A DNA stretch of 64,000 nucleotides from Haloglomus halophilum (GCF_024298885.1 NZ_CP101166.1:2975149-3039148); one strand, 5' to 3'. Positions 49,679 to 58,534 are shown, numbered from the stretch's first letter. Program-made: numbers and translations. The notes: generated by a model not told the origin, from the letters alone.

Positions 49679-51061
49679 CTACTCTTCTGCGAGCTCCTCT
49701 TCTTCGGCGTTCTCCCCGGGGCCGAGGTCGCTGTCCGCGCGCCGCCGGACGTCGACCCGGTAGTGTTCGAGGATGTCCCGGCCCAGCAGCATCGGGTAGT
49801 CCATGTGCGAGCGGTCCTCGACGGACGCGGCGACGGTGTGCTGGGTGCCCCCGACGCCGACGACCACGTCGACGACGGGACGGGACTTGCCGGACTTGAG
49901 GCTGCCCGATTTGATCTTCACGATGTCCTTGATGGGGCCGGTCCCGACATCGGCGGCGAGGCGGGCGTCGATGCTGGTCCTGGTGGCGCCCGTGTCGGAT
50001 TTGGCCATGATGGACTTGCGCCCGCTGGTGCCGATGACGTCGACCTCCTCGATGTAGCCGATGACGGCGGGTTCGCTCGCCTCCTCTGTCTCGATGCGCG
50101 GCGCACAGGAGGGCCGGGAGTCGTCGAGCGTGGTCTCCAGCCGTCGGACGGCCTCCTCGTCGACGGTCGCGCCGGCGCAGTCGAGTGCCAGCCGGGCGAT
50201 GTGCGGTGCCGGCGAGCGCCCGGTCGCCTCGAACAGCCCCTTGAACCCCGCCGTGGGGTTCACCTCCAGAATGAACCAGCCCTCGTCACCCTCCACGAGG
50301 TCGACGCCGGCGTAGTCCAGACCCACCACGTCCGTCGCACGGGTCGCGATGTCGACCACCTCGTCGGTGAGCGCGTCGCCGGCGTTCTCGACGTCGCCGC
50401 CGAGCGCGACGTTCGTCCGCCAGTCGTCCTCCGGAGCGTGTCGCCGCATCGCCCCGACCACCTCGCCGCCGACCACGTACACCCGGAGGTCGGTGTGGCT
50501 CTCGGGGTCGCGTTCGAGGAACTGCTGGATGAACGCCTGCCGTGTCCCGACCTTCGGGTTGATGGTGTCCTCCTCGCCGAGCTTCCAGGTCCCGCCGCCG
50601 TGCGTGCCGATGGCGGTCTTGTAGACGAACTCCGGGTCGAACCGGTCCCGGCCCTCCTCCATCCGGTCCTTCGAGAGCGCCATCAGTGCGTCCGGGACGG
50701 GGAGCCCCGCGTCGGACAGCGCCGCGGCACTGGCGAACTTGTGGAGCGCCGTCAGCGTCGCGGGCGGCCGATTGAGCATCGGCGCCAGCCGCTCGACGGT
50801 CGCGGCGAGTCCCAGCAGCTCGGCCGGGTACCCCTCCTTCGACAGCAGCAGCCGGTTCACGACCACGTCCACGTCCGGCTCGAGCCGTGGTTCGCCGTCC
50901 TCGATCTCGACCGCGAGGTTCTCGGCCCGGAGCCACTCCGCCCCGTAGCCCAGATCATCGACCGCGTTCAGGATCGCCTTCGTCTCCTTCGAGTTGTGGA
51001 GACTCAGGACACCGACCGTCGTCTCGCCGGCATCGCCACCGGGCGGGGTTCCCGTACTCAT
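49679..51061 (-). CDS. RimK-type alpha-L-glutamate ligase fused to a retropepsin-like protease domain
   Basis: A 460-aa fusion. Residues about 15-310 are a RimK ATP-grasp ligase: GVLSLHNSKETKAILNAVDD, FVYKTAIGTHGGGTWKLGEE, YVVGGEVVGAMRRHA and FILEVNPTAGFKGLFEATG. Residues about 330-445 match the putative ATP-dependent zinc protease/RimB (PF05618-like): SIMAKSDTGATRTSIDARLA with the aspartyl DTGA motif, and MDYPMLLGRDILEHYRVDV. RimK ligates glutamates to proteins or builds poly-glutamate; RimB-like domains process the product. The ATG at 51061 begins the ligase fold. A M14-type amidohydrolase gene lies 1.9 kb away. Confidence 0.88.
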   Translation of the reverse strand: MSTGTPPGGDAGETTVGVLSLHNSKETKAILNAVDDLGYGAEWLRAENLAVEIEDGEPRLEPDVDVVVNRLLLSKEGYPAELLGLAATVERLAPMLNRPPATLTALHKFASAAALSDAGLPVPDALMALSKDRMEEGRDRFDPEFVYKTAIGTHGGGTWKLGEEDTINPKVGTRQAFIQQFLERDPESHTDLRVYVVGGEVVGAMRRHAPEDDWRTNVALGGDVENAGDALTDEVVDIATRATDVVGLDYAGVDLVEGDEGWFILEVNPTAGFKGLFEATGRSPAPHIARLALDCAGATVDEEAVRRLETTLDDSRPSCAPRIETEEASEPAVIGYIEEVDVIGTSGRKSIMAKSDTGATRTSIDARLAADVGTGPIKDIVKIKSGSLKSGKSRPVVDVVVGVGGTQHTVAASVEDRSHMDYPMLLGRDILEHYRVDVRRRADSDLGPGENAEEEELAEE

Positions 51062-51141
51062 ACCTCTAGCCGTTCGGGGGTCGGACCCTAATCCTGACGG
51101 TGCGTACGGCCGCACTGTCGTGGGACAGCGCCATTCGTCCG

Positions 51142-52779
51142 TCAGTTCTCAGTCAGCGGGACGCCGACCGAGAGGTCTTCGAGCACGACCGTCCCGGGGG
51201 TGCGGATGGAGCCGTGTATCGGGAACATGTCCGAGACCGCGGTGACCGTGAGGTAGAGCTGTTCGCGTGGGCCGATATCCGCAGCGACGCCGGGCAGTTC
51301 GACGGTCCGCTCGACACCCATCACCGGGTCGGCCTCGTGCAGTGGCATCACGTTGTTCTGGAGGACCTGTGCTGTGGCCGGGCTCTCGCCGACCGAGAGC
51401 CCGAAGAACAGCCGCTGGTCGACGCCGAGGGCCGTGACCGTCGCCGACAGGTCGGGGACGCCGGCGACGGTCAGTGGCCCGTTCGCGAGCGGCAGGTGGA
51501 CCGGCGCGCCGACGCCGGTGGTCGAGGCGACGGTGCTCGTGTTCGCGACTCCCAGCCCGCCGGCGCCGTCACCGTACACCGAGAGGTCGACCTCGCCGAA
51601 GTCGGTTCGGTCGTCGACCGTCTCGACGGCGACCCGGCGCTCGCCGGAGGCGGTCTGGAGCTCGTACGGCGCGCCGACGACCGACCGGGCGTCACCGTCG
51701 TCGTCACGCATCGCCTCGAAGAACGCGAGCCGCCGCTCCGCGAACGTGGCCGGCGGCGTCGCCACGCCCGACAGGGACGCCAGGTTGCTCCCCAGCGGGA
51801 GGACGTTGGGGAGCGCGTGGCCGCCGTTGTAGCCGACGACGGCGCTCTTCGCTCGGGCGCGGTCGGTAAGCCCGCGCTCGAAGTTCTTCCACGCCTGGTT
51901 GAAGTTGAACAGGTTGTCCGAGAGCCCCTGCCCGAACAGGACGGGCACGTTGAGCCGGATGTCACGGTCCACGAAGCCGACGGTGCCGTTGTCGGAGAAC
52001 CGGCTGTCGAGGTCGGGCTCGCCGAGCGGCTCGCCGTCGGGCCACTGGCCCGTCGTGGCGCCGTAGGCCAGCCCTTCGTGGACGTGCTGGGGGACCATCC
52101 CCGCGCCGAGCGTGTACAGCGCCAGCACCCACGTCGAGCGGACCACGTCTTCGGGCGCGAGCGACTCCGTGAGGTCGTACCAGGTGATCTGCGGGGCGAG
52201 CGCGTCGAACCGGGTGTACCCCTTCTCGGCCGTCTCGGTGAGCGCGCCGACGAGCTGGTAGCCGCCGCCGTAGCTCCGGCCCATCGCGAAGACGGTCGGG
52301 TTGTCCTTCTTCGGGATGGGGATACCCTTCGGCTTGCTGCGCGCGACCCACGGCAGGTCGGCGACGTAGTCGAGAATCGCGATGACATCCTGTCCCTCGC
52401 GCTCCGGGCTCTGGACGTACGCCTGCCCGCCGGATGCACCGTGGCCACGCTGGTCGAAGCTCAGCACGCCGAAGCCGGCGTCCAGTTCGGTCCCGAACGC
52501 GCCCTCACTGGAGGTCCGCGAGCCGCCCCACCCGTGCGAGTGGAGGATCATCGGCGCGGGGTCGTCGGCCGACGCCCCTCCCGGTCGGTACACCGTCGCG
52601 GCGATGTCGACCGGGTGGGGGGAGTTGTCGCTCGTGATCGTGACATCCTCGCTGGTGTGGTCCTGTGCGGCCGCACCCGCCCCGGCTCCGAGGCCGAGTG
52701 CGGCCCCGCTCGCCGCGGTGAGTGTCAGGTAGCGTCGTCGCGTTACGCCGTCGGTCGTTCGCTGGGGGTCATCGGTCAT
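51142..52779 (-). CDS. Tat-exported alpha/beta hydrolase (X-Pro dipeptidyl-peptidase/CocE-like)
   Basis: A 545-aa secreted enzyme. The N-terminus TRRRYLTLTAASGAALGLG is a twin-arginine signal. The hydrolase domain shows ILHSHGWGGSRTSSEGAFGT (oxyanion region), VLSFDQRGHGASGGQAYVQS, and the nucleophile elbow FAMGRSYGGGYQ with Ser in GRSYGG; the His is probably in YNGGHALPN. The C-terminal 170 residues are beta-rich, resembling the jelly-roll domain of CocE/S15 enzymes. It probably acts outside the cell on esters or peptides. The ATG at 52779 is the natural Tat start. Confidence 0.85.
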   Translation of the reverse strand: MTDDPQRTTDGVTRRRYLTLTAASGAALGLGAGAGAAAQDHTSEDVTITSDNSPHPVDIAATVYRPGGASADDPAPMILHSHGWGGSRTSSEGAFGTELDAGFGVLSFDQRGHGASGGQAYVQSPEREGQDVIAILDYVADLPWVARSKPKGIPIPKKDNPTVFAMGRSYGGGYQLVGALTETAEKGYTRFDALAPQITWYDLTESLAPEDVVRSTWVLALYTLGAGMVPQHVHEGLAYGATTGQWPDGEPLGEPDLDSRFSDNGTVGFVDRDIRLNVPVLFGQGLSDNLFNFNQAWKNFERGLTDRARAKSAVVGYNGGHALPNVLPLGSNLASLSGVATPPATFAERRLAFFEAMRDDDGDARSVVGAPYELQTASGERRVAVETVDDRTDFGEVDLSVYGDGAGGLGVANTSTVASTTGVGAPVHLPLANGPLTVAGVPDLSATVTALGVDQRLFFGLSVGESPATAQVLQNNVMPLHEADPVMGVERTVELPGVAADIGPREQLYLTVTAVSDMFPIHGSIRTPGTVVLEDLSVGVPLTEN

Positions 52780-52978
52780 GGCTGGTGTGGTCGCGTGGTC
52801 CGTGCCGGCCCCGGTCGGGACGGCGACGGCACGGCCGGTCGTACACGGAGTGCGAGCAGGAACCGACGTGGCGATTGCGCCGGGCAACAGGGGTTGCTTA
52901 AGACGTTCCGGACCTCCAGGCATCGAGCCCCTGGCCGTGAGTCGGGGGCTTTTGTAGTTGCACGTCTCCGGTACGGGC

Positions 52979-54058
52979 ATGACCGACGACGCCACCGCGG
53001 ACGACGAGGGGCTTGCTCCCCTTCCGGGATCCGAGGCCGAGCCGGAGCCGTTCACCTACGACGGCGGACGGGTCGACCCCGGCGAGACCCAGAACGTCCG
53101 CTACGGCGTCAGCGAGACCTATCTCGGCGAACCCATCCGCGTCCCGGTCACCATCGTCAACGGTGCGCGTGCCGGTCCGACGATGTTCCTCTCGGCGGCC
53201 GCGCACGGTGACGAACTGAACGGTATCGAGGTGGTCCGGGAGGTGGCCCACGAGTGGGACCACACCGACCTCGCGGGGACGCTGGTCTGCCTGCCCGTCC
53301 TCAACGTCCCGGGGTTCATCGCCCAGCAGCGCTACCTCCCCATCTACGACCGCGACCTGAACCGCTCGTTCCCCGGCGACCCCGAGGGCACGTCGGCCAA
53401 GCGCATCGCCCACCGCATCCACCGGAACTTCCTCGAGCCCTGTGACCTGGGGCTGGACTTCCACACCTCCACCCGTGGCCGGACCAACACCCTCCACGTC
53501 CGCGCGGACATGGAGCACCAGCGGACCGCGCGCGTCGCCAACGCCTTCGCCTCGAACGTCATCATCGCGGGCGAGGGACCGTCGGGGTCGCTCCGGCGCG
53601 AGGCGACCGAGGCCGGCGTCCCGACCATCACGGTCGAGATGGGCGAGGCCCACCGCTTCCAGCGCGGCCTCATCGACCGCGCGCTGGCGGGCACGCTGTC
53701 GGTCATGGCCGAGTTCGGCCTGCGCGACGAGGAGGCGGTCGCGTGGCCCGGCTGGCGGACCGTCGTCGACGGCTCGGCCGAGAAGACCTGGCTCCGCGCG
53801 GACGCGGGCGGACTCGTCGAGATGCACCACGAGCGCGGCTCGCTCGTCTACGAGGGCGATGCGGTCTGTACCATCACGAACCCGTTCAAGACGGACTCGA
53901 CGGTCGTGGAGGCGCCGTTCACCGGACTCCTCGTCGGCGTGCTGGAGAACCCGCTCGTCTACCCGGGCAACCCGCTCTGTCACCTCGTCGAACTCGACGA
54001 ACGGACCCGGCGCGCGCTCGAACGCGAGGGCGAGCGCACGTCTGGTGGGCCCGCCTGA
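52979..54058 (+). CDS. Succinylglutamate desuccinylase/aspartoacylase-family (M14) protein
   Basis: A 359-aa zinc amidohydrolase. Zinc ligands are in LSAAAHGDELNGIEVV (HxxE) and GLDFHTSTRG (His); substrate residues are in YDRDLNRSFPGDPEGTSAKR. Members remove acyl groups from glutamate or aspartate; several co-occur with RimK-type ligases and could trim glutamylated products. It diverges from the Tat hydrolase. CTTTTGTAG lies 22-30 nt before the ATG at 52979, which I prefer over the in-frame start 7 codons upstream. Confidence 0.9.
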   Translation: MTDDATADDEGLAPLPGSEAEPEPFTYDGGRVDPGETQNVRYGVSETYLGEPIRVPVTIVNGARAGPTMFLSAAAHGDELNGIEVVREVAHEWDHTDLAGTLVCLPVLNVPGFIAQQRYLPIYDRDLNRSFPGDPEGTSAKRIAHRIHRNFLEPCDLGLDFHTSTRGRTNTLHVRADMEHQRTARVANAFASNVIIAGEGPSGSLRREATEAGVPTITVEMGEAHRFQRGLIDRALAGTLSVMAEFGLRDEEAVAWPGWRTVVDGSAEKTWLRADAGGLVEMHHERGSLVYEGDAVCTITNPFKTDSTVVEAPFTGLLVGVLENPLVYPGNPLCHLVELDERTRRALEREGERTSGGPA

Positions 54059-54107
54059 TACTCCCTGTCTGCGACGACCTCCCGCCTGACACGACCTCCA
54101 GGGGCGG

Positions 54108-54371
54108 TCAGTCGTAGTCGTCGAACTCGAACTCCGCGTCCTCCTCGTCCTCGTCGCTCAGGAACCGCGTCTTCACCAGGTAGGCGACGACCGCGAGGAA
54201 GACCAGTCCGACGAGTGCGCCCACGACCGCCGTCTTCGAGCTGCCGCCGCTCCCCGGCGGGGTGTCCTCGTCCGCGGCCTCGAACGAGACGTCCTCGGCG
54301 TCGCGCCCGTCTTCCCCCTTGGTGAAGGAGGCGTCCTGTACGTGGACCTCCAGGAACGTGATGTCGACCAT
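54108..54371 (-). CDS. Small single-span membrane protein
   Basis: An 87-aa protein with one transmembrane helix near the C-terminal third (TAVVGALVGLVFLAVVAYLV) and an acidic C-terminal tail (DEDEEDAEFEFDDYD). The N-terminal 45 residues are beta-like and then disordered. GCTAAACC about 25-30 nt upstream is its promoter element. No family recognised; it sits between the M14 gene (convergent) and LSm (divergent). Confidence 0.65.
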   Translation of the reverse strand: MVDITFLEVHVQDASFTKGEDGRDAEDVSFEAADEDTPPGSGGSSKTAVVGALVGLVFLAVVAYLVKTRFLSDEDEEDAEFEFDDYD

Positions 54372-54525
54372 GGTCGGGATTCAGTCGGCGAGGGTTTAGC
54401 GGTTGTGGGGCATTCTGGTCGGCGTGCCTGCGCGCCTGCGTCCGGCGGTACGCCGACATGCCGCGCGGACCCACTGGAGACCGGGTGTCGGTGCGTTTAT
54501 CCGGTCGGCCCGCGCGCTCTGTTGT

Positions 54526-54717
54526 ATGCCGGGGCGACCGCTCGACGTGCTCGAAGAGACGCTCGGAGACGAAGTGACGGTTCACCTGAAGGGCGGCGAG
54601 GTGTACGACGGCGTCCTCGAGGGGTACGACCAGCACATGAACCTCGTCGTGGCCGACGGGGAGAACACAACGATTATCCGCGGCGATAACGTCGTCTCGA
54701 TTCAACCAGAACCATGA
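54526..54717 (+). CDS. LSm/Sm-like archaeal RNA-binding protein
   Basis: A 63-aa Sm-fold protein, [20 protein letters not shown] (Sm1) and [12 protein letters not shown] with [10 protein letters not shown] (Sm2). Archaeal LSm rings bind U-rich RNA and many sRNAs. It is shorter than typical (about 75 aa), with a short loop 4. GTTTATCC about 26-31 nt upstream supports the ATG at 54526. The stop overlaps the L37e start (ATGA), the conserved haloarchaeal lsm-rpl37e pair. Confidence 0.92.
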   Translation: MPGRPLDVLEETLGDEVTVHLKGGEVYDGVLEGYDQHMNLVVADGENTTIIRGDNVVSIQPEP

Positions 54718-54890
54718 CTGGAGCCGGCACGCCCTCTCAGGGGAAGAAGAACAAGACGACCCACGTGAAGTGCCGCCGCTGCGGCGAGAAGTCCTACCAC
54801 AAGCAGAAGAAGAAGTGCGCGTCCTGTGGCTTCGGGAAGTCCGCGAAGCGACGGGACTACGAGTGGCAGGGCAAGACCGGCGACAACTGA
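54714..54890 (+). CDS. rpl37e: Ribosomal protein L37e
   Basis: A 58-aa basic zinc-ribbon ribosomal protein of the large subunit: [20 protein letters not shown], then [20 protein letters not shown] with two CxxC pairs, then [18 protein letters not shown]. The ATG overlaps the LSm stop. It is too short for standard ORF cut-offs but unmistakable. It ends 169 nt before purF, whose own promoter lies in that spacer. Confidence 0.96.
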   Translation: MTGAGTPSQGKKNKTTHVKCRRCGEKSYHKQKKKCASCGFGKSAKRRDYEWQGKTGDN

Positions 54891-55059
54891 ACGCGGGCCA
54901 CACGACGACCGAACCGCGACCCTTCTGTTCGCGGCTACCACCGACAGCCGTGGCTTCTCCGGCATGTACGGACCTGCCGGCAGTGCCCGGTGACGGCTGT
55001 GTCACCTGGAACGACCCAGTTGCGAATCTTTTTGCCGGTCCGGTCGCTCCCTCCGCACA

Positions 55060-56535
55060 ATGACAGGCCGGGACCACCGGGACCTGGGCGGCCCGACGGA
55101 GAAGTGCGGTGTCGTCGGGGTGTCCCTGGACGAGCGGGCCGCCGCGCGCCCGCTCTACTACGCGCTGTACGCGCTCCAGCATCGGGGGCAGGAGTCCGCC
55201 GGAATCGTCACCCACGACGGCTTCCAGCAGCACTCGCACGTGGAGATGGGCCTCGTCGGCGACGCCTTCGACGAGGACGATATCGACCAGCTGAACGGGC
55301 CCGTCGGCATCGGACACGTCCGCTACCCGACCGCCGGGAGCGTCAACGCCTCCTGTGCGCAGCCGTTCTCCGTCTCGTTCAAGTCCGGCTCGCTGGGGCT
55401 CAGCCACAACGGCAACCTCGTCAACGCGGGCGAGATCCGCGACGAACTCGCGAACCTGGGCCACGCGTTCACCTCCGACGGCGACACGGAGGTCATCGCC
55501 CACGACCTCGCGCGCAACCTGCTGGAGGAGGACCTGGTCCGCGCGGTCAAGCGCACGATGAGCCGCATCCACGGCTCCTACTCGCTCACCATCATGCACG
55601 ACGACACGGTGATGGGTGTGCGCGACCCGCAGGGCAACCGGCCGCTCTGCATCGGTGAGATCGACGACGGCTACGTGCTGGCCTCCGAGTCGGCGGCCAT
55701 CGACGTGCTCGACGGGGAACTCGTCCGCGACGTGAAGCCGGGCGAACTCATCATCCTCCAGCCCGACGGCGAGGGGTTCGACGCCTACCAGCTGTTCGAG
55801 CAGGAGAACACTGCACACTGCTTCTTCGAGCACGTCTACTTCGCACGCCCGGACTCGGTCATCGACGAGAAACTCGTCTACGACGTCCGGCGTGACCTGG
55901 GGCGCGCGCTCTGGGACGAGAGCGGCGTCGACACGGACGTTGTGATGCCCGTGCCGGACTCCGGGCGCGCGTTCGCCTCGGGCTACGCCGAGGCCGCTCA
56001 GGAGGAGGACGCCAGCGTCGAGTTCGCCGAGGGGCTGATGAAGAACCGCTACGTCGGGCGGACGTTCATCATGCCCACCCAGGACGCACGCGAGCGCGCC
56101 GTGCGCCTGAAGCTCAACCCCATCAAGGACGTCGTCGAGGACCGGACCGTCACCATCATCGACGACTCCATCGTCCGCGGGACCACCTCGACGCAGCTGG
56201 TCCAGCTGATGCGCGACGTGGGTGCCGACGAGGTCCACGTCCGCATCGGCGCGCCGCCCATCATCGCGCCGTGCTACATGGGCATCGACATGGCCTCGCG
56301 CGAGGAACTGATCGCGTCCGACCGGACGGTCCCGGAAATCGGCGACGAAATCGCCGCCGACTCGCTGGAGTACCTCTCCATCGACGCGGTGGCCGACGCG
56401 CTCGACCAGTCACGTGCGGACCTCTGTCTCGGCTGTGTCACCGGCGAGTACCCCTACGACATCGAGGGCGAGACGACCGACCGCGACGTGGACCGCCCCG
56501 TCATCGGCAGCGAGCCGGCGGCGGCCGACGACTGA
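55060..56535 (+). CDS. purF: Amidophosphoribosyltransferase
   Basis: A 491-aa enzyme making phosphoribosylamine from PRPP and glutamine, the first step of purine synthesis. The catalytic Cys follows a 15-residue propeptide (PTEKCGVVGVSLDERA). The glutaminase part has LYYALYALQHRGQESAGIVT and LSHNGNLVNAGE; the PRPP-binding loop is VTIIDDSIVRGTTS (about 365-378), and VVMPVPDSGRAFASGYAEAA is also present. The promoter TCTTTTTGCC lies about 28 nt upstream. Adjacent to L37e, a common haloarchaeal arrangement. Confidence 0.96.
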   Translation: MTGRDHRDLGGPTEKCGVVGVSLDERAAARPLYYALYALQHRGQESAGIVTHDGFQQHSHVEMGLVGDAFDEDDIDQLNGPVGIGHVRYPTAGSVNASCAQPFSVSFKSGSLGLSHNGNLVNAGEIRDELANLGHAFTSDGDTEVIAHDLARNLLEEDLVRAVKRTMSRIHGSYSLTIMHDDTVMGVRDPQGNRPLCIGEIDDGYVLASESAAIDVLDGELVRDVKPGELIILQPDGEGFDAYQLFEQENTAHCFFEHVYFARPDSVIDEKLVYDVRRDLGRALWDESGVDTDVVMPVPDSGRAFASGYAEAAQEEDASVEFAEGLMKNRYVGRTFIMPTQDARERAVRLKLNPIKDVVEDRTVTIIDDSIVRGTTSTQLVQLMRDVGADEVHVRIGAPPIIAPCYMGIDMASREELIASDRTVPEIGDEIAADSLEYLSIDAVADALDQSRADLCLGCVTGEYPYDIEGETTDRDVDRPVIGSEPAAADD

Positions 56536-56559
56536 CCCCCGGTCGATACCCGTTCTCCA

Positions 56560-56820
56560 TCACGCCTCCCCGTCCGTCAGCCGCCGGTACTCGTGTCGCA
56601 GTGGGTCCACCAGCGTCGGTAGCAGGACGAACGCCGTCCCCAGCGCCACCAGCGCGACCCAGAAGGGCCGGGTCCCGTCGGTGACACCCTGCGGCAGGAG
56701 GACGAACGTCCCGACGAGCAGGACCGCGACGGTGGCCAGCTCGCCGAGCCCGCGGACCACCACCCGGGGGTGCTCGCGGAACTGCTCGCGGAGCTCCGCG
56801 AGTTCGGCACCGAGGTTCAT
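56560..56820 (-). CDS. Small two-helix membrane protein
   Basis: An 86-aa protein with two hydrophobic segments (LGELATVAVLLVGTFVLLP and PFWVALVALGTAFVLLPTLV) flanked by charged ends. The ATG at 56820 begins MNLGAELAELREQFREHPRV; longer frames upstream are not protein-like. It converges on purF with 24 nt between. Unknown function. Confidence 0.65.
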   Translation of the reverse strand: MNLGAELAELREQFREHPRVVVRGLGELATVAVLLVGTFVLLPQGVTDGTRPFWVALVALGTAFVLLPTLVDPLRHEYRRLTDGEA

Positions 56821-56885
56821 GCGCGATGATGCGGCGGCACGCCTCTTAGCTCCCGGGGACCGCGTCGTCCCCGGACCCTGCCCGC

Positions 56886-57470
56886 TCAGTACACCAGATA
56901 CAGCATCGCGTAGACGCCGATGCCCAGCGAGAACGAGACGAGCCACAGCGCCGCCGCCACGCGGCCGACGCGCGGATGGAGCGAGCCGAACACCTCGCTC
57001 GTCGGCCGCGTCCCGGCCACGAGGAGCACGTAGTACAGCAGCGGCACGCAGACGATGGCGAGCAGGATGTGGATGCCCAGCATCGGGAAGTAGACGAACC
57101 GCTCGACGGCCGCCGGCCCGGGGAACGGGGTCGGACCCAGTAGCGCGACCCGGTAGAGGTACAGCACCAGGAAGGTCGCGAACAGGCCGAAGCTCGCCAC
57201 CATCAGGCGCGCGTGGCGCTGGACGTTGCCACGGCGGATGGCCCGCCATCCGGCCGAGATGGTGCCGATGGCGACGAGGCTGATGCCGGCGTTCACGGGC
57301 GGGATGGCCCTCAGCACGCTGTCGGGCGCTCGGGGGAGCAGGCCACGTGGGACGACCCCGAGCGCGGCCGCGAAGACGAGTGCCAGCGAGACGACCGTCA
57401 ACAGCGCCGTGGCTTCCGGCACGCGGTCCCGGGGGAGGAGCGACCCCTGCCCCGACTCGGAGGTGGTCAT
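56886..57470 (-). CDS. DUF420 family membrane protein
   Basis: A 194-aa protein with five to six membrane helices. The DUF420 hallmarks include the internal histidines in RGNVQRHARLMVASFGLFAT and MLGIHILLAIVCVPLLYYVL, plus RVGRVAAALWLVSFSLGIGV. Bacterial members (CtaM-like) assist cytochrome oxidase biogenesis; a similar role here is inferred. GATAATCC lies about 22-29 nt upstream of the ATG at 57470. The next gene downstream is 66 nt away on the same strand. Confidence 0.87.
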   Translation of the reverse strand: MTTSESGQGSLLPRDRVPEATALLTVVSLALVFAAALGVVPRGLLPRAPDSVLRAIPPVNAGISLVAIGTISAGWRAIRRGNVQRHARLMVASFGLFATFLVLYLYRVALLGPTPFPGPAAVERFVYFPMLGIHILLAIVCVPLLYYVLLVAGTRPTSEVFGSLHPRVGRVAAALWLVSFSLGIGVYAMLYLVY

Positions 57471-57559
57471 GTCTGGCCGTACGGGCGGGGGGATTATCGG
57501 TGCCGTGAGACGTGTGCCAACATTTATCATGACTGGGCAGCAACGACGACACACGAGGG

Positions 57560-57703
57560 ATGACGTACACAGACCCGCACCACGCCGACGACCCCATCTA
57601 CGAGTGTATGGACTGCGGTGACCGTCCGTCGGACGTGGATGGCCGCCTCTGCCCCAAATGTGGCGGCTACCTCACGAACCTCGGCGTCGCGCGTGACCGG
57701 TGA
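57560..57703 (+). CDS. Small rubrerythrin-like zinc ribbon protein
   Basis: A 47-aa protein: IYECMDCGDRP and LCPKCGGYLTNLGVARDR hold two CxxC pairs, a complete zinc-ribbon. Similar tiny proteins are annotated rubrerythrin-like domain in haloarchaea. ATTTATCATG lies about 30-40 nt upstream of ATG 57560. It is divergent from the DUF420 gene. Too short for a standard ORF scan, yet the knuckle spacing makes it convincing. Confidence 0.85.
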   Translation: MTYTDPHHADDPIYECMDCGDRPSDVDGRLCPKCGGYLTNLGVARDR

Positions 57704-57815
57704 GTCGTCGAGCAGCCGAAACAGGCGAGATACTGGCCGCTCCTGGGGCAGATAGATTCGGTCCTCCAGCTATGTCTCCAATTCTGGTATAATAATCGCC
57801 ATAACTCGATAACCG

Positions 57816-58091
57816 ATGAGCGAAACGAGAGCACTCCGTCTCGAGACGGACGAGGATATCTATCAATCCGGTGACGAAATTACGGTCGAGGTATGGGACG
57901 AGCGCGGCGTCCCCGTCGCCGGCGCCGTAGTGCGATTCCCCGATGGGGGCGAGGTGGTCACGGACGCCGATGGGACGGCCACGGTCGTGGCCGATACGAC
58001 CGGAATCCTGCGGCTGCAGGCAACCAGAGAGAACGACGACGGGGTGTCGTACACGCCCGACGAGCACCTGATCCGGGTCAGGCAGGCCTGA
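57816..58091 (+). CDS. Small Ig-like/carboxypeptidase-regulatory-like domain protein
   Basis: A 91-aa all-beta protein: DEDIYQSGDEITVEVWDERG, VPVAGAVVRFPDGGEVVTDA and DGTATVVADTTGILRLQATR. The pattern (AVVRF...VTDADGTATV) is the same as the Ig-like repeats in the DUF4129 protein at 24.0-24.7 kb. There is no signal peptide, so it is predicted cytoplasmic. GGTATAATAATC about 20-30 nt upstream is the TATA box. Function unknown. Confidence 0.75.
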   Translation: MSETRALRLETDEDIYQSGDEITVEVWDERGVPVAGAVVRFPDGGEVVTDADGTATVVADTTGILRLQATRENDDGVSYTPDEHLIRVRQA

Positions 58092-58133
58092 CCCCGTGCC
58101 GTAGCCGCGGCTGTCGAAGTAGCGTTCGGAGAG

Positions 58134-58224
58134 AGTTTGCGTGGGTGCCGTCCCAAAGGGATGGCACCTGCACTGCCTGGGGCGACGCCCCAGGTTATGG
58201 CAGTGCGTGGGACCGGATTTGAAC
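58134..58224 (-). repeat. Two-hairpin direct repeat linked to tRNA-Leu tail, copy 1
   Basis: About 91 bp matching 58382-58470 in both flanks. It contains GGTGCCGTCCC-AAA-GGGATGGCACC (11-bp hairpin with one G-T pair) and GCACTG/CAGTGC enclosing CCTGGGGC-GAC-GCCCCAGG. It ends in the 3' end of a tRNA-Leu-like sequence (58204-58224). Confidence 0.75.
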
Positions 58225-58350
58225 TTCCGTCGTTCCGCTCGCTTCGCTCGCTCCACGACGACCCTCGCGCCCTGCGGGCGCTCGGCGGCGGACCCCTCCG
58301 GGACAATGCCCTCAGTGCGCGTCGGGGGTCGGCTTGGAGCCGAGCGACGC
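58204..58350 (-). pseudogene. Degenerate tRNA-Leu (GAG) copy interrupted by a GC-rich insertion
   Basis: On the minus strand the segment shows the 3' tRNA-Leu end (GTTCAAATCCGGTCCCACGC then A), then, reading upstream, an insertion of about 60 nt, then matches to the variable arm (GTCCCGGAGGGGTCCGCCG), anticodon loop CTGAGGG and D-arm. The 5' acceptor strand is lost. The insertion has a GAGCGAGCGAAGCGAGCGGA core and sits exactly 5' of the T-loop GTTCAA. It is not expected to yield a functional tRNA. Confidence 0.75.
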
Positions 58351-58381
58351 TACTGTCGCTGTCCGGCTATCATCGGTAGGA

Positions 58382-58449
58382 AGTTTGCGTGGGTGCCGTC
58401 CCAAAGGGACGTCACCTGCACTGGGTGACGCGCAGAGCGCGTCGGGCAG

Positions 58450-58470
<21 letters not shown>
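58382..58470 (-). repeat. Two-hairpin direct repeat linked to tRNA-Leu, copy 2
   Basis: This copy abuts and overlaps the 3' end of the intact tRNA-Leu. The first hairpin is GGTGCCGTCCC-AAA-GGGACGTCACC; the inner second hairpin is GACGCGC-AGA-GCGCGTC, of different sequence from copy 1 yet also perfectly paired, between conserved GCACTG and CAGTGC. Confidence 0.75.

Positions 58471-58534
<64 letters not shown>

Noticed and set aside
53980..56238. 752-codon minus-strand ORF opposite LSm, L37e and purF
   Set aside because: It is antisense to three unmistakable core genes.
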